From Sphingobium sp. BYY-5 (lineage in GTDB: Bacteria > Pseudomonadota > Alphaproteobacteria > Sphingomonadales > Sphingomonadaceae), in contig NZ_JALEBH010000001.1 in the NCBI RefSeq assembly GCF_022758885.1, forward strand, positions 2,511,501 to 2,575,500: DNA of 64,000 bases, given 5' to 3'. How positions within the stretch are numbered: the first letter of the stretch is position 1; every line of letters begins with the position of its first letter. Below the pieces are notes generated by a model. It worked only from the letters and a program-made list of their open reading frames with translations, did no database searches and was not told the DNA's origin. This document shows, piece after piece, positions 18,001-26,206 of the stretch. Both the position numbers and the translations under genes were made by a program.

Positions 18001-19494
18001 GACCGTGTCCTCTCCGCCGCCCGCGGTGCGGACCGTGCCGCCGATCGCGGCGACGAGGTTGCGTATGTCCCGATCGTCGAGACCGGGATAGATGCGGTCC
18101 CGGAAATCCTCGTAGACCAGCCGCTCTGGCGTCATGTCGCCGCTGCCCGCCAACCGTTCCCAATGGCGCAGTGCGAGCGTGCAGAGCCGCGGCACCTTCA
18201 TCAACGGGATCAGCGCGGGGTCGAGCCTGGCCTTGTCCAGCCCGGCGCGGCCGAGAATCTCGTCGAGCTCGGGGTCACTGAACCCAGCGACAGGCACTTC
18301 GCTGCAGGCGATGCCGGTCGCCTGGAAGCCGCCGCCGAGCAGCCGCCAGTGGTCGGTCCGGTCTGTCAGCACCAGATCGACCGCGCCGGCCCACGGCGCG
18401 AGGCGCAGTTCGGCGGCGAGCATGGCCCAGTCGGTCCTGTCGAACCGCTCGTTGAGCCCGTCGATGATCAGAATGAGCTGGGTGGTCTGTTGCCCTGCGC
18501 ACCAGCGCCTTGCGCGCCGCGCCCACCATGCCGGATCGCGCACCCCGAACATCTGGTGGAGCGCTGCGCCGATCACCGCGTCGGGACTGGTCGAGGCGAT
18601 GAAGCGGGCCGGCACCACCAGGGTCAGGGGCAGCGGCGCGCCAGCGCGTTCGCGGTCGAGCCACCAGCTGAGCGCGGCCCAGGTCTTGCCCATGCCCTCT
18701 GCGCCGAGCAGCGCCAGCGGTTGCCGGGGCATGGCGCCGTCCCACCAGGTCGACACGGCCTTGCGCAGCTCGGGGCGATCGATCCGGATGATCGCGGGAT
18801 CGGTGAGGTTGGCGTAGCGCCCGATCCTTGTGGCTGCCGCGGGCATGCTCGCCATATGCTCGCGCAAGTAATCGGCGGCGGCTGCGCGGGCGTTCGCATA
18901 GCCCAGGGTCGGGAAACGAAGCGCCGCATGAAGCGCGGCGCATTGCTCGGCATAGGTCACATGGGCGCGGGCGTTGCGGAGAAGTTCGCCGATGTCCGCG
19001 GTAACGGTCACATAGGCGGCGAGCAGATCCTCGTGCTGAGCGCAGAGTAGCGCGATGGCGGGCAGGAGCTCGGCCGAGTCCGGCCAGTCGAGGATTAGCA
19101 CCTCGACGCCGAGCGAGAGACCCTTGGCGCGCAGGTCCGAAGCGTCGGGCTCCTTGATCTCGCGGCTTGCGCACAGGACCCAGAGTTCGAGGTCGGGGTG
19201 GGTCGTGGCGGCATCATCGAGCTTGCTGCGCGTCTCGTCGGCCGGCAGCCTTGTCTTCAGGCCGTAGCGCTTGGTTTCGACGCCCAACACTGTGGCGAAT
19301 CCGTCATCCGCGCTGCGCGCGTCGACGCCGCCCTGCGGCCCTGATTTGGCGAGCGTAAAGCGTTGTCCGGTCTCGCGGGAGAGGAGATCGCGCACGAGAT
19401 TCTCGAAACTGCCGTGACCGCTGGCCGGAATCGCGCGCAAGGCGGCAACCAAAACATTGCCTTCGCTCTCATCGGGATCGGGCGCTGAAGTCAT
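15076..19494 (-). CDS. Giant Mrr-like nuclease / STAND-type NTPase protein, candidate defence protein
   Basis: 1,472 residues. The N-terminus looks like a PD-(D/E)xK restriction-type nuclease: SFENLVRDLL at 29-38, Asp58 in SGPQGGVDAR, Glu73-Thr-Lys75 in GVETKRY. A P-loop NTPase follows with Walker A GAEGMGKT (264-271) and Walker B LILIIDGLNER (340-350). About 900 residues of helical repeat-like sequence make up the C-terminus. Nuclease - STAND - long sensor is the layout of Avs-type anti-phage proteins, but I could not match it to a named Avs class. First gene of an operon with the KAP NTPase. Confidence 0.82.
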   Translation of the reverse strand: MTSAPDPDESEGNVLVAALRAIPASGHGSFENLVRDLLSRETGQRFTLAKSGPQGGVDARSADDGFATVLGVETKRYGLKTRLPADETRSKLDDAATTHPDLELWVLCASREIKEPDASDLRAKGLSLGVEVLILDWPDSAELLPAIALLCAQHEDLLAAYVTVTADIGELLRNARAHVTYAEQCAALHAALRFPTLGYANARAAAADYLREHMASMPAAATRIGRYANLTDPAIIRIDRPELRKAVSTWWDGAMPRQPLALLGAEGMGKTWAALSWWLDRERAGAPLPLTLVVPARFIASTSPDAVIGAALHQMFGVRDPAWWARRARRWCAGQQTTQLILIIDGLNERFDRTDWAMLAAELRLAPWAGAVDLVLTDRTDHWRLLGGGFQATGIACSEVPVAGFSDPELDEILGRAGLDKARLDPALIPLMKVPRLCTLALRHWERLAGSGDMTPERLVYEDFRDRIYPGLDDRDIRNLVAAIGGTVRTAGGGEDTVLRREIGAALGEESGSPGGDATVSAIVSGVWFAPVPGEPHRFRVNPDLAPIAMGLALARAVQTLDTAEAATQRIAAFIDDLRGLQLGVTLTGIAASFATISPDFSPAARSVLLDTWLGSDNFYGDELKRYQRLIAEDPDYFLERTEQVWRDRDRLHGDHNVHLAGIVNAAEAYPPVMTALAARAAIWLSEAWGWRDVVNGGDPPEEIAQAAVAARVGAWNAASQGALPPLILVEPDEDYLCVADTLLSALSYLPRAPFVEALGNYAVVTELTREMHVSIDRFEWLLRANREDPAAAETALIAQARHIRAVADPHADAAADRLLDALASRDPEARPLAQRENRRFGRPSSVTRDAAGLLTWTYAPKDREPGWGEIALRHTTDLLAMATDPAADLAPASIALLEAAAADMIARDQDRSFDMRPELRAVLARWAPGQLLRYLARTTDIDTGRHDLTRILAGLGASWIAHGEDVRIGIDAMFAASLRLPANRDGARDPTMNATLAVLAMTTMSDAEQFAAFRAMPDGPTWPKNQLDLLKPFAPEAFRALEDILAPGTDVVILKRWLALLGHGDIAAMPPGYPPVAALMRHDNAEVRTAAMQVAYRAPDRGLCNALRDSAWRAAGKGSDEAAHGSLALARADIPYDDDPLERIIPLALGYLARVWPDEPRYARAFADRVEKRVRSELDPPRSSQGMSNTIDDGRSYDRLVAEQADEVEQWLAPAIGNGRLDLGHMLFGAHKAVIDLARALLRAGRPSGAAVWRALIASMSETSVKSDDLRLMPFDVPGNAVTGPLRREAMEGLAFDQLLLEAASGLRRLGDTADHLAIIAELLEGPTYDYARALVLAGELDHDAEADALWNARLLPADLPRWLAAVRTRAHRRYERTIQARHWLTAFIDSPDPLVQFAAFELFVRCASRGCARWAGRTMTAARLRIAPRAYDHWRINVPALNALLKDDGKQAKDALAYSRVPKHDQAPWH

Positions 19495-19669
19495 GTCAAT
19501 TCCGCGCTCTTCCCGTTCCCCTGAGGCCCATTCCGGGCGGATCAGCCATGCTAGGCCGCCCGGAACGATATGGGAACGGTCATGACGCGATGGAAACCAA
19601 TTGTTGTTTTCTTGCGACTATAGTTCCGCTCGCCCGCACTTTGACAAGTTGATTTCAATCCATCGGGAC

Positions 19670-20305
19670 ATGCGCCGCGTGATCATAGTTCCGGAACAGC
19701 TCGAAGCGGCGATTCTTGAGGATTGCCTCGAAGCCTCTGTCCTCCAGGTCTTCGATGGCGATGGCGATGGCGATGGCTTCCTGGCGGACGTTTGGAATCC
19801 TCTCCGTGAGACCTGGGTCCGGCGTGTGCCTTTCCGTTTTGCCTTCATCGATGCGCCGGAAATGGCGCAACTCCATGGCGCCCAATCCCGGGATTTCCTG
19901 CAACGCCTCATTGCAGGCAAATCGCTGCGCCTGATGCCGGTCGGCAAGGAATCGACCGGCGGCATGCCGATCGATCCATACAGGCGTATGCTGTGCATGG
20001 CCTACCTCACCGCGCAGATGGAGGTTGGCCGGATAGCCTATTTCCACGATGGCGTTTTCGAGAGCGGTCTGGTTCGACGCGCCCGAACCGTGTGCCGCAA
20101 CATCGAACTCGAAATGATCGTCAACGGCTGGGCCTGGGTCGTGGAGCGCTATGCGTTCGACCGCGAGGCCGAGTATCTCGCAGCCCAGGACGATGCGCGA
20201 AGGGCGCGGCGCGGGCTCTGGGTGGTTCGCGATCCCGAACCGCCCTGGAGCTTCAAGCGTCGGCACAAGCGCTCAGCTGTCGACCGGCAGTACGGCCTGC
20301 TCTGA
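19670..20305 (+). CDS. Staphylococcal-nuclease-like (SNase/TNase) protein
   Basis: About 211 residues from the ATG at 19670; a TTG at 19601 would add 23 residues. The SNase fold is recognisable: VLQVFDGDGDGDGF (metal-binding DGD loop), PFRFAFIDAPE, DPYRRMLCMAYL (usually DRYGR) and the C-terminal EYLAAQDDARRARRGLWV. No signal peptide is seen, unlike secreted thermonucleases. It carries a hexanucleotide repeat in its metal loop. Divergent from the nuclease-STAND gene with 175 bases between starts, so it may belong to the same system. Confidence 0.72.
   Translation: MRRVIIVPEQLEAAILEDCLEASVLQVFDGDGDGDGFLADVWNPLRETWVRRVPFRFAFIDAPEMAQLHGAQSRDFLQRLIAGKSLRLMPVGKESTGGMPIDPYRRMLCMAYLTAQMEVGRIAYFHDGVFESGLVRRARTVCRNIELEMIVNGWAWVVERYAFDREAEYLAAQDDARRARRGLWVVRDPEPPWSFKRRHKRSAVDRQYGLL
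19754..19777 (+). repeat. Hexanucleotide tandem repeat (GATGGC)x4 inside the SNase-like gene
   Basis: Four exact GATGGC units encode the alternating Asp-Gly string of the metal-binding loop. Gain or loss of units keeps the frame and changes loop length by two residues per unit. Confidence 0.9.
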
Positions 20306-20972
20306 ACTCAGAACAGAGGCGCATGAAGATGTGGGCGCGGGCCGCGCGGCTGGCGGCGCTGCGTCTGGTCGATCGCCCCCGGAACGATAGGTCTTGCCGT
20401 CCTGGCTTCCGTTGTGACCGCGCCCGCGGTCCCTCGCCGCCGTCTTATGGCCTGCAATCACCGGGCCGCGCCGCGGCCCAGTTGCACCGTTTAGGGCGAT
20501 GCCAGCGACGATAAAGTCAGCGTCCCTGTTGCGGTTACGGCTACACCCGTAACCGCGGTGATCACGATATACCAGATACTGCCCCAAGACGGGCTGGGCG
20601 ATCACAGCGCGCCAACGCCGATGAGGACGCTCAGGCAGCTGCTGCCAAGGCGGAGGCGAGCATGGAGGTGGTGAGCGTCGAGGTGTGCCGAGACCTACCG
20701 CTCGCCCATGCAGACAAGGCCGACACGCTCACGCGATCGCTGCCCGCTAATGTCCACGGGCACTGCTTCTTCACGCTCAATGGAACGTTCGACGTGATCG
20801 GCGAGACTGATCCGCGCAAGGCGGCCCTGGACCGGGTCAACGACGCGCAGATCGCGTTCGGTCGAACCGATGGCTAGCGTTGCATACGGCTTGGGTGTCG
20901 GGTTTTGGCGATGAACCTGCCGCTGAACTCGCCGGGCGGGAACGACCGCTAAGTCCCAGTTGCCGTCTAGCT
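20306..20972. other. 667-bp interval, possible decayed coding sequence
   Basis: No confident gene. A plus-strand reading frame ending at 20877 gives a plausible protein tail (ATG at 20662, SVEVCRDLPLAHADKADTL, then HGHCFFTLNGTFDVIGETDP) with open codons upstream and no identifiable start, so it may be a gene remnant. A perfect 10-bp hairpin (GCGGTTACGG / CCGTAACCGC, 20531-20556) lies in the middle without a T-run. Confidence 0.4.
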
Positions 20973-21923
20973 TCACATGCCCTGAGCGGCGGCTTCTTCT
21001 GCCGGCACTTCCTTCACATGCTGAACAGTTAACGTGCCATGCTGGCGTGAATCCTCCCAGCTTATCGTCACCCAGCTGATCGACCTGGGATACTGGATCT
21101 CGATCCGCCCCGGTCGAAATTTCGCTGCCGCCAGCAATGGATATCGCTCCGGATCAAGGGGTTCGAGCAACAACACAAAAATGAGGCCCAGGATACTCAC
21201 CTCGAGCGCCACGATCTCATCTCTGCCGTCCACCGTCTCCACCCAAGAGACCAGCTGGAATCGCGAATGGTTCAGCATGAGGTCGCCCTCATTCATCATG
21301 CAGTAAAGCCCCGCACCTTCTGGCCAGGCAGTCGGGTCGTCGAGCATTGCGATGAGTGAACCGTCTTGAGCGAAGGCGCCAGAAAGTCGCTCCTCTCCCC
21401 TCGCCAAGTTTCCGGACACCGCCAGCGCCTTGGCCGTCTTCAAAACCCATCGCTCCAGGTCGTGGCCGGACACGAGCGAATGGCGAGGTTCGCCGATATC
21501 CGCCTCCAGATAGGTTTTGAGCGACTGGAATAGATGCTTCGCAGCGTCATCGATTGGGCTCAGCGCGCTATTGTGCTTTGCACACAGACAATTCGCACGG
21601 AGCGCATTGGCGCCAAGGAATCGCACCTCTCCCCGGGGCAGCCAGGGCACGCCGGCGATCGAGATCTCACCGTTGCCTTGGAGCACCTGCATAACGGACT
21701 GTGAGATCAGATGTTCTCCGGAGATCGGGGCAACGCATGATCCGAGCTCGCGCATGTAGCAACGATCGACGACTGCGGATGCAGGTAGTTCCCTTAGGCC
21801 GAGGGGCGCGGCTTTCCGATGCCAGTTGCGGCCATCAAAGCAACACTCTCGCGCCACTCTGTTCGACCCGCACGGACACGGGCCATTGAGCACCGCCTCC
21901 CTCTTCCGCTTTGCTTCCCCCAT
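20973..21923 (-). CDS. SEC-C motif protein with HNH-like cysteine/histidine cluster
   Basis: 316 residues from the ATG at 21923, preceded by GGAG; the frame is open 47 codons further but MGEAKRKR is the usual start of SEC-C proteins. A zinc-binding SEC-C motif lies at residues 16-28 (CPCGSNRVARECC). A second cluster, C63...GEHLIS and ANCLCAKHNSALSPID (Cys112, Cys114, His117), resembles HNH-type nuclease folds. The remaining 180 residues are unrecognised. No membrane segment. Its island location suggests a DNA-related or defence role, which is inference. Confidence 0.65.
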   Translation of the reverse strand: MGEAKRKREAVLNGPCPCGSNRVARECCFDGRNWHRKAAPLGLRELPASAVVDRCYMRELGSCVAPISGEHLISQSVMQVLQGNGEISIAGVPWLPRGEVRFLGANALRANCLCAKHNSALSPIDDAAKHLFQSLKTYLEADIGEPRHSLVSGHDLERWVLKTAKALAVSGNLARGEERLSGAFAQDGSLIAMLDDPTAWPEGAGLYCMMNEGDLMLNHSRFQLVSWVETVDGRDEIVALEVSILGLIFVLLLEPLDPERYPLLAAAKFRPGRIEIQYPRSISWVTISWEDSRQHGTLTVQHVKEVPAEEAAAQGM

Positions 21924-22921
21924 ACTGTCTCCGGCCATCTTAGCTATTAGCGATCTAAACGAGCCGCCGCTTTTGGGCTGCCCGCTGGCTTTCGAAGCCA
22001 GTAATGAGTGAGCTGATAAAAATGCGCATAGGGCAACTGTAGGCCGTGTTCCTGCATTGTCCACGGATCAACACACGAAAGAATGGCATCGAATGGGATG
22101 GCGTTCTCTAGGCGCGAATGGAAGTAATCAGGCGGCTTTGGCCGTGGAGCGAATCCATCTTCAATGTCTGTTTTCCACTCTCGAATGCTCGGAAGCCGTC
22201 AGTCGGCTAGGTCCCAAACCCTGTCGATCCGAGACCTACCTTTCGACATGAATGGAGGGGGGCTCAGTGCTGGAACGGCTGGAATGTTGGCGACAGCAGT
22301 AGATTGATTTTGCGCATGGATACCAATCCACACGCTGCGCTCGGCCACTCGACAAGGAGCCCATGGCAAGGCGCTTTGCTGTGGTAGGGGCTACTCACGC
22401 CATTGTGCAGTCGAAAGTTCGTCGCCATCGAGCGGGATACATTCCGCGGCACACAGGAACACTGCATGGCCCCTGCGCCCACACGGCACCCCGCAAAGCG
22501 CCCATATCGCCTCTCGTGCCAGGGAAGCGGCAATCGCCCATCGGACCGATGCCCGCGGACCTGCCACCCCTCGAAGCGCGCTTTTCCCCCCGCCTCGCCC
22601 GCGCGCTTTTCGTGTCGGTTTTGATGCACCGACCGAAGGGGCTTTGGGGCAGCGCAGGCTGGGCGCTTCTGGGCAATTTTCCGTTCCCATGCACTGATGC
22701 ATTTTGATGCACCTGGAGGGGGTCGCTGCGCCCTGGGCGCGTCACCCTATCGGCAGGGGAAATGGTTGCCTTTGGGGCACGCCAAAGCCGCTTGCGCCCG
22801 CTGGGGAGCAATCGCACCGCCATGGGCGGTGCGTCCTGCCTCTCAACCGGAGGAGAGCTATGCGGGGACCATCGCTTATGAGACCGGATCCACTCACCTG
22901 CGCACGGCGAAGCCGTTCCTT
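21924..22921. other. 998-bp interval without a supported gene, with short direct repeats
   Basis: Open frames here are mutually overlapping and lack family resemblance. TTTTGATGCACC occurs twice (22619-22630 and 22702-22713), with a related TGATGCA at 22695. The interval lies between the SEC-C gene and a replication-type HTH gene and could hold an origin or transfer site of the island, but nothing decides it. Confidence 0.35.
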
Positions 22922-23626
22922 CTATATATCCATGCCAGGATTCTGGCTGCTCGGTGAACTCGCGTTACTTTCCAGCAAAAGCCCGATGCGGCCAAGGGTT
23001 GCGGCAAGCGTCTCGTCGTCGATCATCGCGTGCATACGCCGGTCGGCCGGCAGCGATGCCAGCATGGCCTCCATTTCCCGCGCCGCGGTCTCGCGGCGAT
23101 GGAGATCATCCGCCGGGACAGGCCCCTTGCCGACAATCCGGTCCACGATCCGCCGCACCGCTGCCGGGAGGCAGAAGCGATAGGCATTGGTGATCTGGCG
23201 CACCTGTGGTCCAAAGCCCTCATTGCCGGTCGGCTCGGTCCTGCGGATCCATTCCAGGAAGCCATGCTCTCTCAGTCGGGCCATGGCCTGGACGATCGCG
23301 GCCCGGGATCGGCGCAGCTGCCGCATCAGATAATCGATCGAGGGCTCGAGCCTGCCGGTCTTGTAGTCGACGATGCGGTAAAGCTCGCGCAGCAGTTCCA
23401 GCGCGATATGACCAAGTGGCCCATTGCGCTTGCCTGCCTGTTTGCGCTGGCGATCATAGGCCTCGGCCGCCCGGATATGTGCCCATTTGTCCTTTGGGTT
23501 CACCGGCCGCCAGAAGCGGCCCTCGCGCGCGCCGGCATGATAGCTGTTGCGGCGAACGGGCTGAAAGGTCCGCCGCGCCTTGTGCTCGATACCCGTGGCG
23601 ATCTCGAAAAGGGAGCGCGCGCTCAT
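22922..23626 (-). CDS. Helix-turn-helix replication-type protein of mobile islands
   Basis: 234 residues beginning SARSLFEIATGIEHKARRTFQPV with a winged HTH in the middle (IDYLMRQLRRSRAAIVQAMARLREHGFLEWIRR) and a conserved Arg-rich region (RFCLPAAVRRIVDRIVG). I recognise this type as common on alphaproteobacterial islands and plasmids, where it is annotated as a helix-turn-helix or replication protein. It starts 28 bases after the integrase stop on the same strand, so the two may be co-transcribed. Its biochemical role is not established. Confidence 0.72.
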   Translation of the reverse strand: MSARSLFEIATGIEHKARRTFQPVRRNSYHAGAREGRFWRPVNPKDKWAHIRAAEAYDRQRKQAGKRNGPLGHIALELLRELYRIVDYKTGRLEPSIDYLMRQLRRSRAAIVQAMARLREHGFLEWIRRTEPTGNEGFGPQVRQITNAYRFCLPAAVRRIVDRIVGKGPVPADDLHRRETAAREMEAMLASLPADRRMHAMIDDETLAATLGRIGLLLESNASSPSSQNPGMDI

Positions 23627-23654
23627 GCGGCGCCTCCTTCAGCCCAACTGCCCC

Positions 23655-24911
23655 TTAGCGGCGTGGACCTTCCAGCAGCGCCATGGCCGGCGGCATATCC
23701 TTCATCAACAGGTCCGCCCACTCCTGCACGATCTCGCGCCGTCGCGGCATATAGGCAGCCCGGTTGTAGCTCGCTTCCACACCCTCGGGAATGTGCGCCA
23801 GCATCAGGTCGATGATCGCCCTGTCTCCTGCCAGCCCCTGCGCCTGTGCCCGTTCGTTCATGATGGTGGAGAAGGTCGAGCGCCAGCCATGCGGCACATG
23901 TCGCCCATGGGATACCAGTCGATTGTAGAGATAGCCGACCGCATTCTCGCTGATCGGCTTGTGTGCATGGCGCTGGCTGGGAAAGACAAGGCGGCTGTGG
24001 GGTGCAAAGGCCCGCGCAGCGTCCAGCACCTCCGTGGCCTGACGGGAGAGCGGCAGCATGAAATCGAAACGTGGGTCGATCTTGCGGTCGAGCTTCAGCT
24101 TCATCCGCGTGGCAGGAATCCGCCAGACCGGTTCGTCCGGGTCCAGCCCTTCCAGCTCCGACCACATTGTCGTTCGCAGGACGCCTTGCCGCAAAGCAGT
24201 GAGCGCCAGCATGCGGGACGCGAGCTTGGTCATAGGATGGGCGGGTGCGGCCTCCACCTGCCGCAGCAGCGCGCGGGCTTCCTCCAGCGTGGCGAGTGCG
24301 GGCTGCCGTCCCTTGATCAGCGGCTTCAGCGCAGCCCTGATCGGGGCTGCCGGATCGGCATCGGCAAGGCCGGATGCAATGGCATAGGCATAAACGGCCG
24401 AGATCCTCTGCCGCACCCTTCTTGCCGTTTCGATGGAAGGCCGGTCCTCGATCGCCCGAATCACCTCCAGCACCATGGGCGAGGTAATGCCCTTGATCGG
24501 CAGGGCGCCGATCTTCGGGAACACATCCTGCTCCAGGCTTTTGATCACATCGGCCGCATGGCGCGGCACCCAGCCGCCCAGCTGCTGGCCGTGCCATTCG
24601 CGGGCAACCGCCTCGAAGGTCGCTTCCGCTTCCTCCAGCCGTATCGCAGCCAGCTGCTTGGCCTGCAGCGCCGGATCGATACCGCTCCTGAGCAGGCGCG
24701 CGCCATTCTCCCGCGCTTCGCGGGCGGCGCTCAGGTTCATGTCGGGATAGCTGCCCAGCACCAGCCGCTTTTCCTTGCCGGCAAAGCGGTACTTCCAGCG
24801 CCAGGAACGAAAGCCGGTCCTGGTAACGAACAGGTAGAGACCGTGAGCATCGGAGAGCTTGTAGTCCTTCTCCCCTGCTTTGGCCTTGCGGCATTGCAGG
24901 TCGGTCAGCAT
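23655..24911 (-). CDS. P4-type tyrosine integrase of the island
   Basis: 418 residues from the ATG at 24911 (GGGGGC upstream). An N-terminal arm-binding DUF4102 domain (LTDLQCRKAKAGEKDYKLSD, LVLGSYPDMNLSAAREAR) precedes a core-binding segment and the catalytic domain. Candidate catalytic residues: Arg in LTALRQGVLRTTMW, HGWRSTF, LAHIPEG and the nucleophile Tyr in YNRAAYMPRR. It sits beside the 3' end of tRNA-Ser, the usual insertion site for this class, and presumably catalyses island integration and excision. Confidence 0.92.
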   Translation of the reverse strand: MLTDLQCRKAKAGEKDYKLSDAHGLYLFVTRTGFRSWRWKYRFAGKEKRLVLGSYPDMNLSAAREARENGARLLRSGIDPALQAKQLAAIRLEEAEATFEAVAREWHGQQLGGWVPRHAADVIKSLEQDVFPKIGALPIKGITSPMVLEVIRAIEDRPSIETARRVRQRISAVYAYAIASGLADADPAAPIRAALKPLIKGRQPALATLEEARALLRQVEAAPAHPMTKLASRMLALTALRQGVLRTTMWSELEGLDPDEPVWRIPATRMKLKLDRKIDPRFDFMLPLSRQATEVLDAARAFAPHSRLVFPSQRHAHKPISENAVGYLYNRLVSHGRHVPHGWRSTFSTIMNERAQAQGLAGDRAIIDLMLAHIPEGVEASYNRAAYMPRRREIVQEWADLLMKDMPPAMALLEGPRR

Positions 24912-24915
24912 CCGG

Positions 24916-24955
24916 TGCCCCCATAACTGCAAATTGATGCCCCCACAGTGCCCCC
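24916..24955. repeat. Three TGCCCCC direct repeats at the integrase start
   Basis: TGCCCCC occurs at 24916-24922, 24938-24944 and 24949-24955, one copy covering the integrase ribosome-binding site. Position and repetition suit integrase arm-type binding sites and autoregulation; not proven. Confidence 0.5.
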
Positions 24956-25069
24956 GAATCGTTCAAGCTTTCACGAGAACATATGAGATACAGGGAGATC
25001 GCAGACGCGCAACAAATAACGCATTTCTGCGCCTTTTGAGACGATGCAGGATCAATCAAGAAAAGGTGG

Positions 25070-25161
25070 TGGCGGAGACGGAGGGATTCGAACCCTCGGT
25101 AGCCCATTCAGGCTACGACGGTTTAGCAAACCGCTGGTTTCAGCCACTCACCCACGTCTCC
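25070..25161 (-). tRNA. tRNA-Ser(GCU)
   Basis: Acceptor stem GGAGACG / CGTCTCC, anticodon loop with GCT between TTT and AAA, long class-II variable arm (GTAGCC TGAAT GGGCTAC), TTCGAAT T-loop, and encoded 3' CCA at 25072-25070. The 3' end faces the integrase and the tRNA is intact, so the island restores it at this junction. Confidence 0.95.
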
Positions 25162-25390
25162 GCACGAATTTGCCCACCAGGGAGGAGGGCAGTGGCTAGG
25201 GGTGGGGCTATAGCGAGGGCTTTGCGGCATGGCAACGGTCCTGTGCGGGGATTTTTGCACCCCGTCGCAATCATTGGATTCGGTCTGGCGCAGAATCGAC
25301 TCAGGTCGCCGTTCGTTCATTGTCGGCTCAGCTTTACAGCCGATAATCTGGAATATGGTTTCAAGAGCGGTTTTCCGGGGAGTATCAGGC

Positions 25391-26200
25391 ATGGTCAGCA
25401 TCAATGGACGCATGAGCGTCCGCATCGCACGCGCAGCGGCACTGGCCGCTGCGCTGGCGGGCATGGCGCTGACCCCGGTCGCCACCTTGGCGCAGGTCCG
25501 CACGGTCGATCCCAATACCGCGATCGACGCCGATCTGGCGCCGCCGCCGCCCGCGAACAGCGCGCCGACCGATCCGGGCGTCGATGCCAGCGTCAATCGC
25601 GAAAGCGGTACCACCTACAGCCCACCGCCGAGTGGTGCCGAACCCTCATCGAGCGGTACGACGGCCAGCGGCGCACCGGTCACATCCGCTTCCCCGCCTG
25701 CCGCCATGGCCCCTGGCGATTCCTATCAGCAGGACGACCTGATCGGCGCGGCCGAGGGCGTGTTCGGCAAGGGCGCCGAAGGGCTGGCAGGCATCATCGA
25801 GAAGATCTTGAAGGACCAGGGCCGCCCCAACGCCTATATCTCCGGCCGCGAGGCGTCAGGCGCCTTCGTCGTCGGCTTGCGCTATGGATCGGGCACACTC
25901 AACCACAAGATTGAGGGCAAGCGCGAAGTCTATTGGACCGGTCCGTCGATCGGCTTCGATGTCGGCGGCAATGCGTCCAACACCTTCGTCCTGGTCTATA
26001 ATCTCTATGACACGCAGGATCTCTACCATCGCTTCCCCGCGGCGGAGGGCACCGCCTATCTGGTGGGCGGCTTCACCGCCAGCTATCTGCGCTGGGGCAA
26101 TGTGGTGCTGATCCCGATCCGTCTGGGCGTCGGCTATCGGCTGGGCGTCAATGCCGGCTACATGAAGTTCACCGAGAAACGGAACTGGCTGCCCTTCTGA
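25391..26200 (+). CDS. eipA: EipA-like periplasmic envelope protein (DUF1134)
   Basis: 269 residues with an N-terminal signal peptide (VRIARAAALAAALAGMALT, cleavage after LAQ) and a Pro/Ser/Thr-rich linker to about residue 110. The DUF1134 domain (GREASGAFVVGLRYGSGTL, VYWTGPSIGFDVGGNASNTF, LYHRFPAAEGTAYLVGG) completes it. Brucella EipA, of the same family, is a periplasmic protein needed for envelope integrity. Start chosen at the ATG before the signal peptide, with GGGGAG upstream. First core gene right of tRNA-Ser; convergent with dinB, only six bases apart. Confidence 0.85.
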   Translation: MVSINGRMSVRIARAAALAAALAGMALTPVATLAQVRTVDPNTAIDADLAPPPPANSAPTDPGVDASVNRESGTTYSPPPSGAEPSSSGTTASGAPVTSASPPAAMAPGDSYQQDDLIGAAEGVFGKGAEGLAGIIEKILKDQGRPNAYISGREASGAFVVGLRYGSGTLNHKIEGKREVYWTGPSIGFDVGGNASNTFVLVYNLYDTQDLYHRFPAAEGTAYLVGGFTASYLRWGNVVLIPIRLGVGYRLGVNAGYMKFTEKRNWLPF

Positions 26201-26206
26201 CGACGG

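Noticed and set aside
15799..19050. 1,083-codon open frame opposite the nuclease-STAND gene
   Set aside because: Arg/Gly/His-rich shadow of a GC-rich gene; no family motifs, while the opposite strand has nuclease and Walker motifs.
23623..25107. Long minus-strand frame overlapping the integrase and tRNA-Ser
   Set aside because: It runs through a tRNA gene and lacks motifs; the integrase frame holds the catalytic residues.
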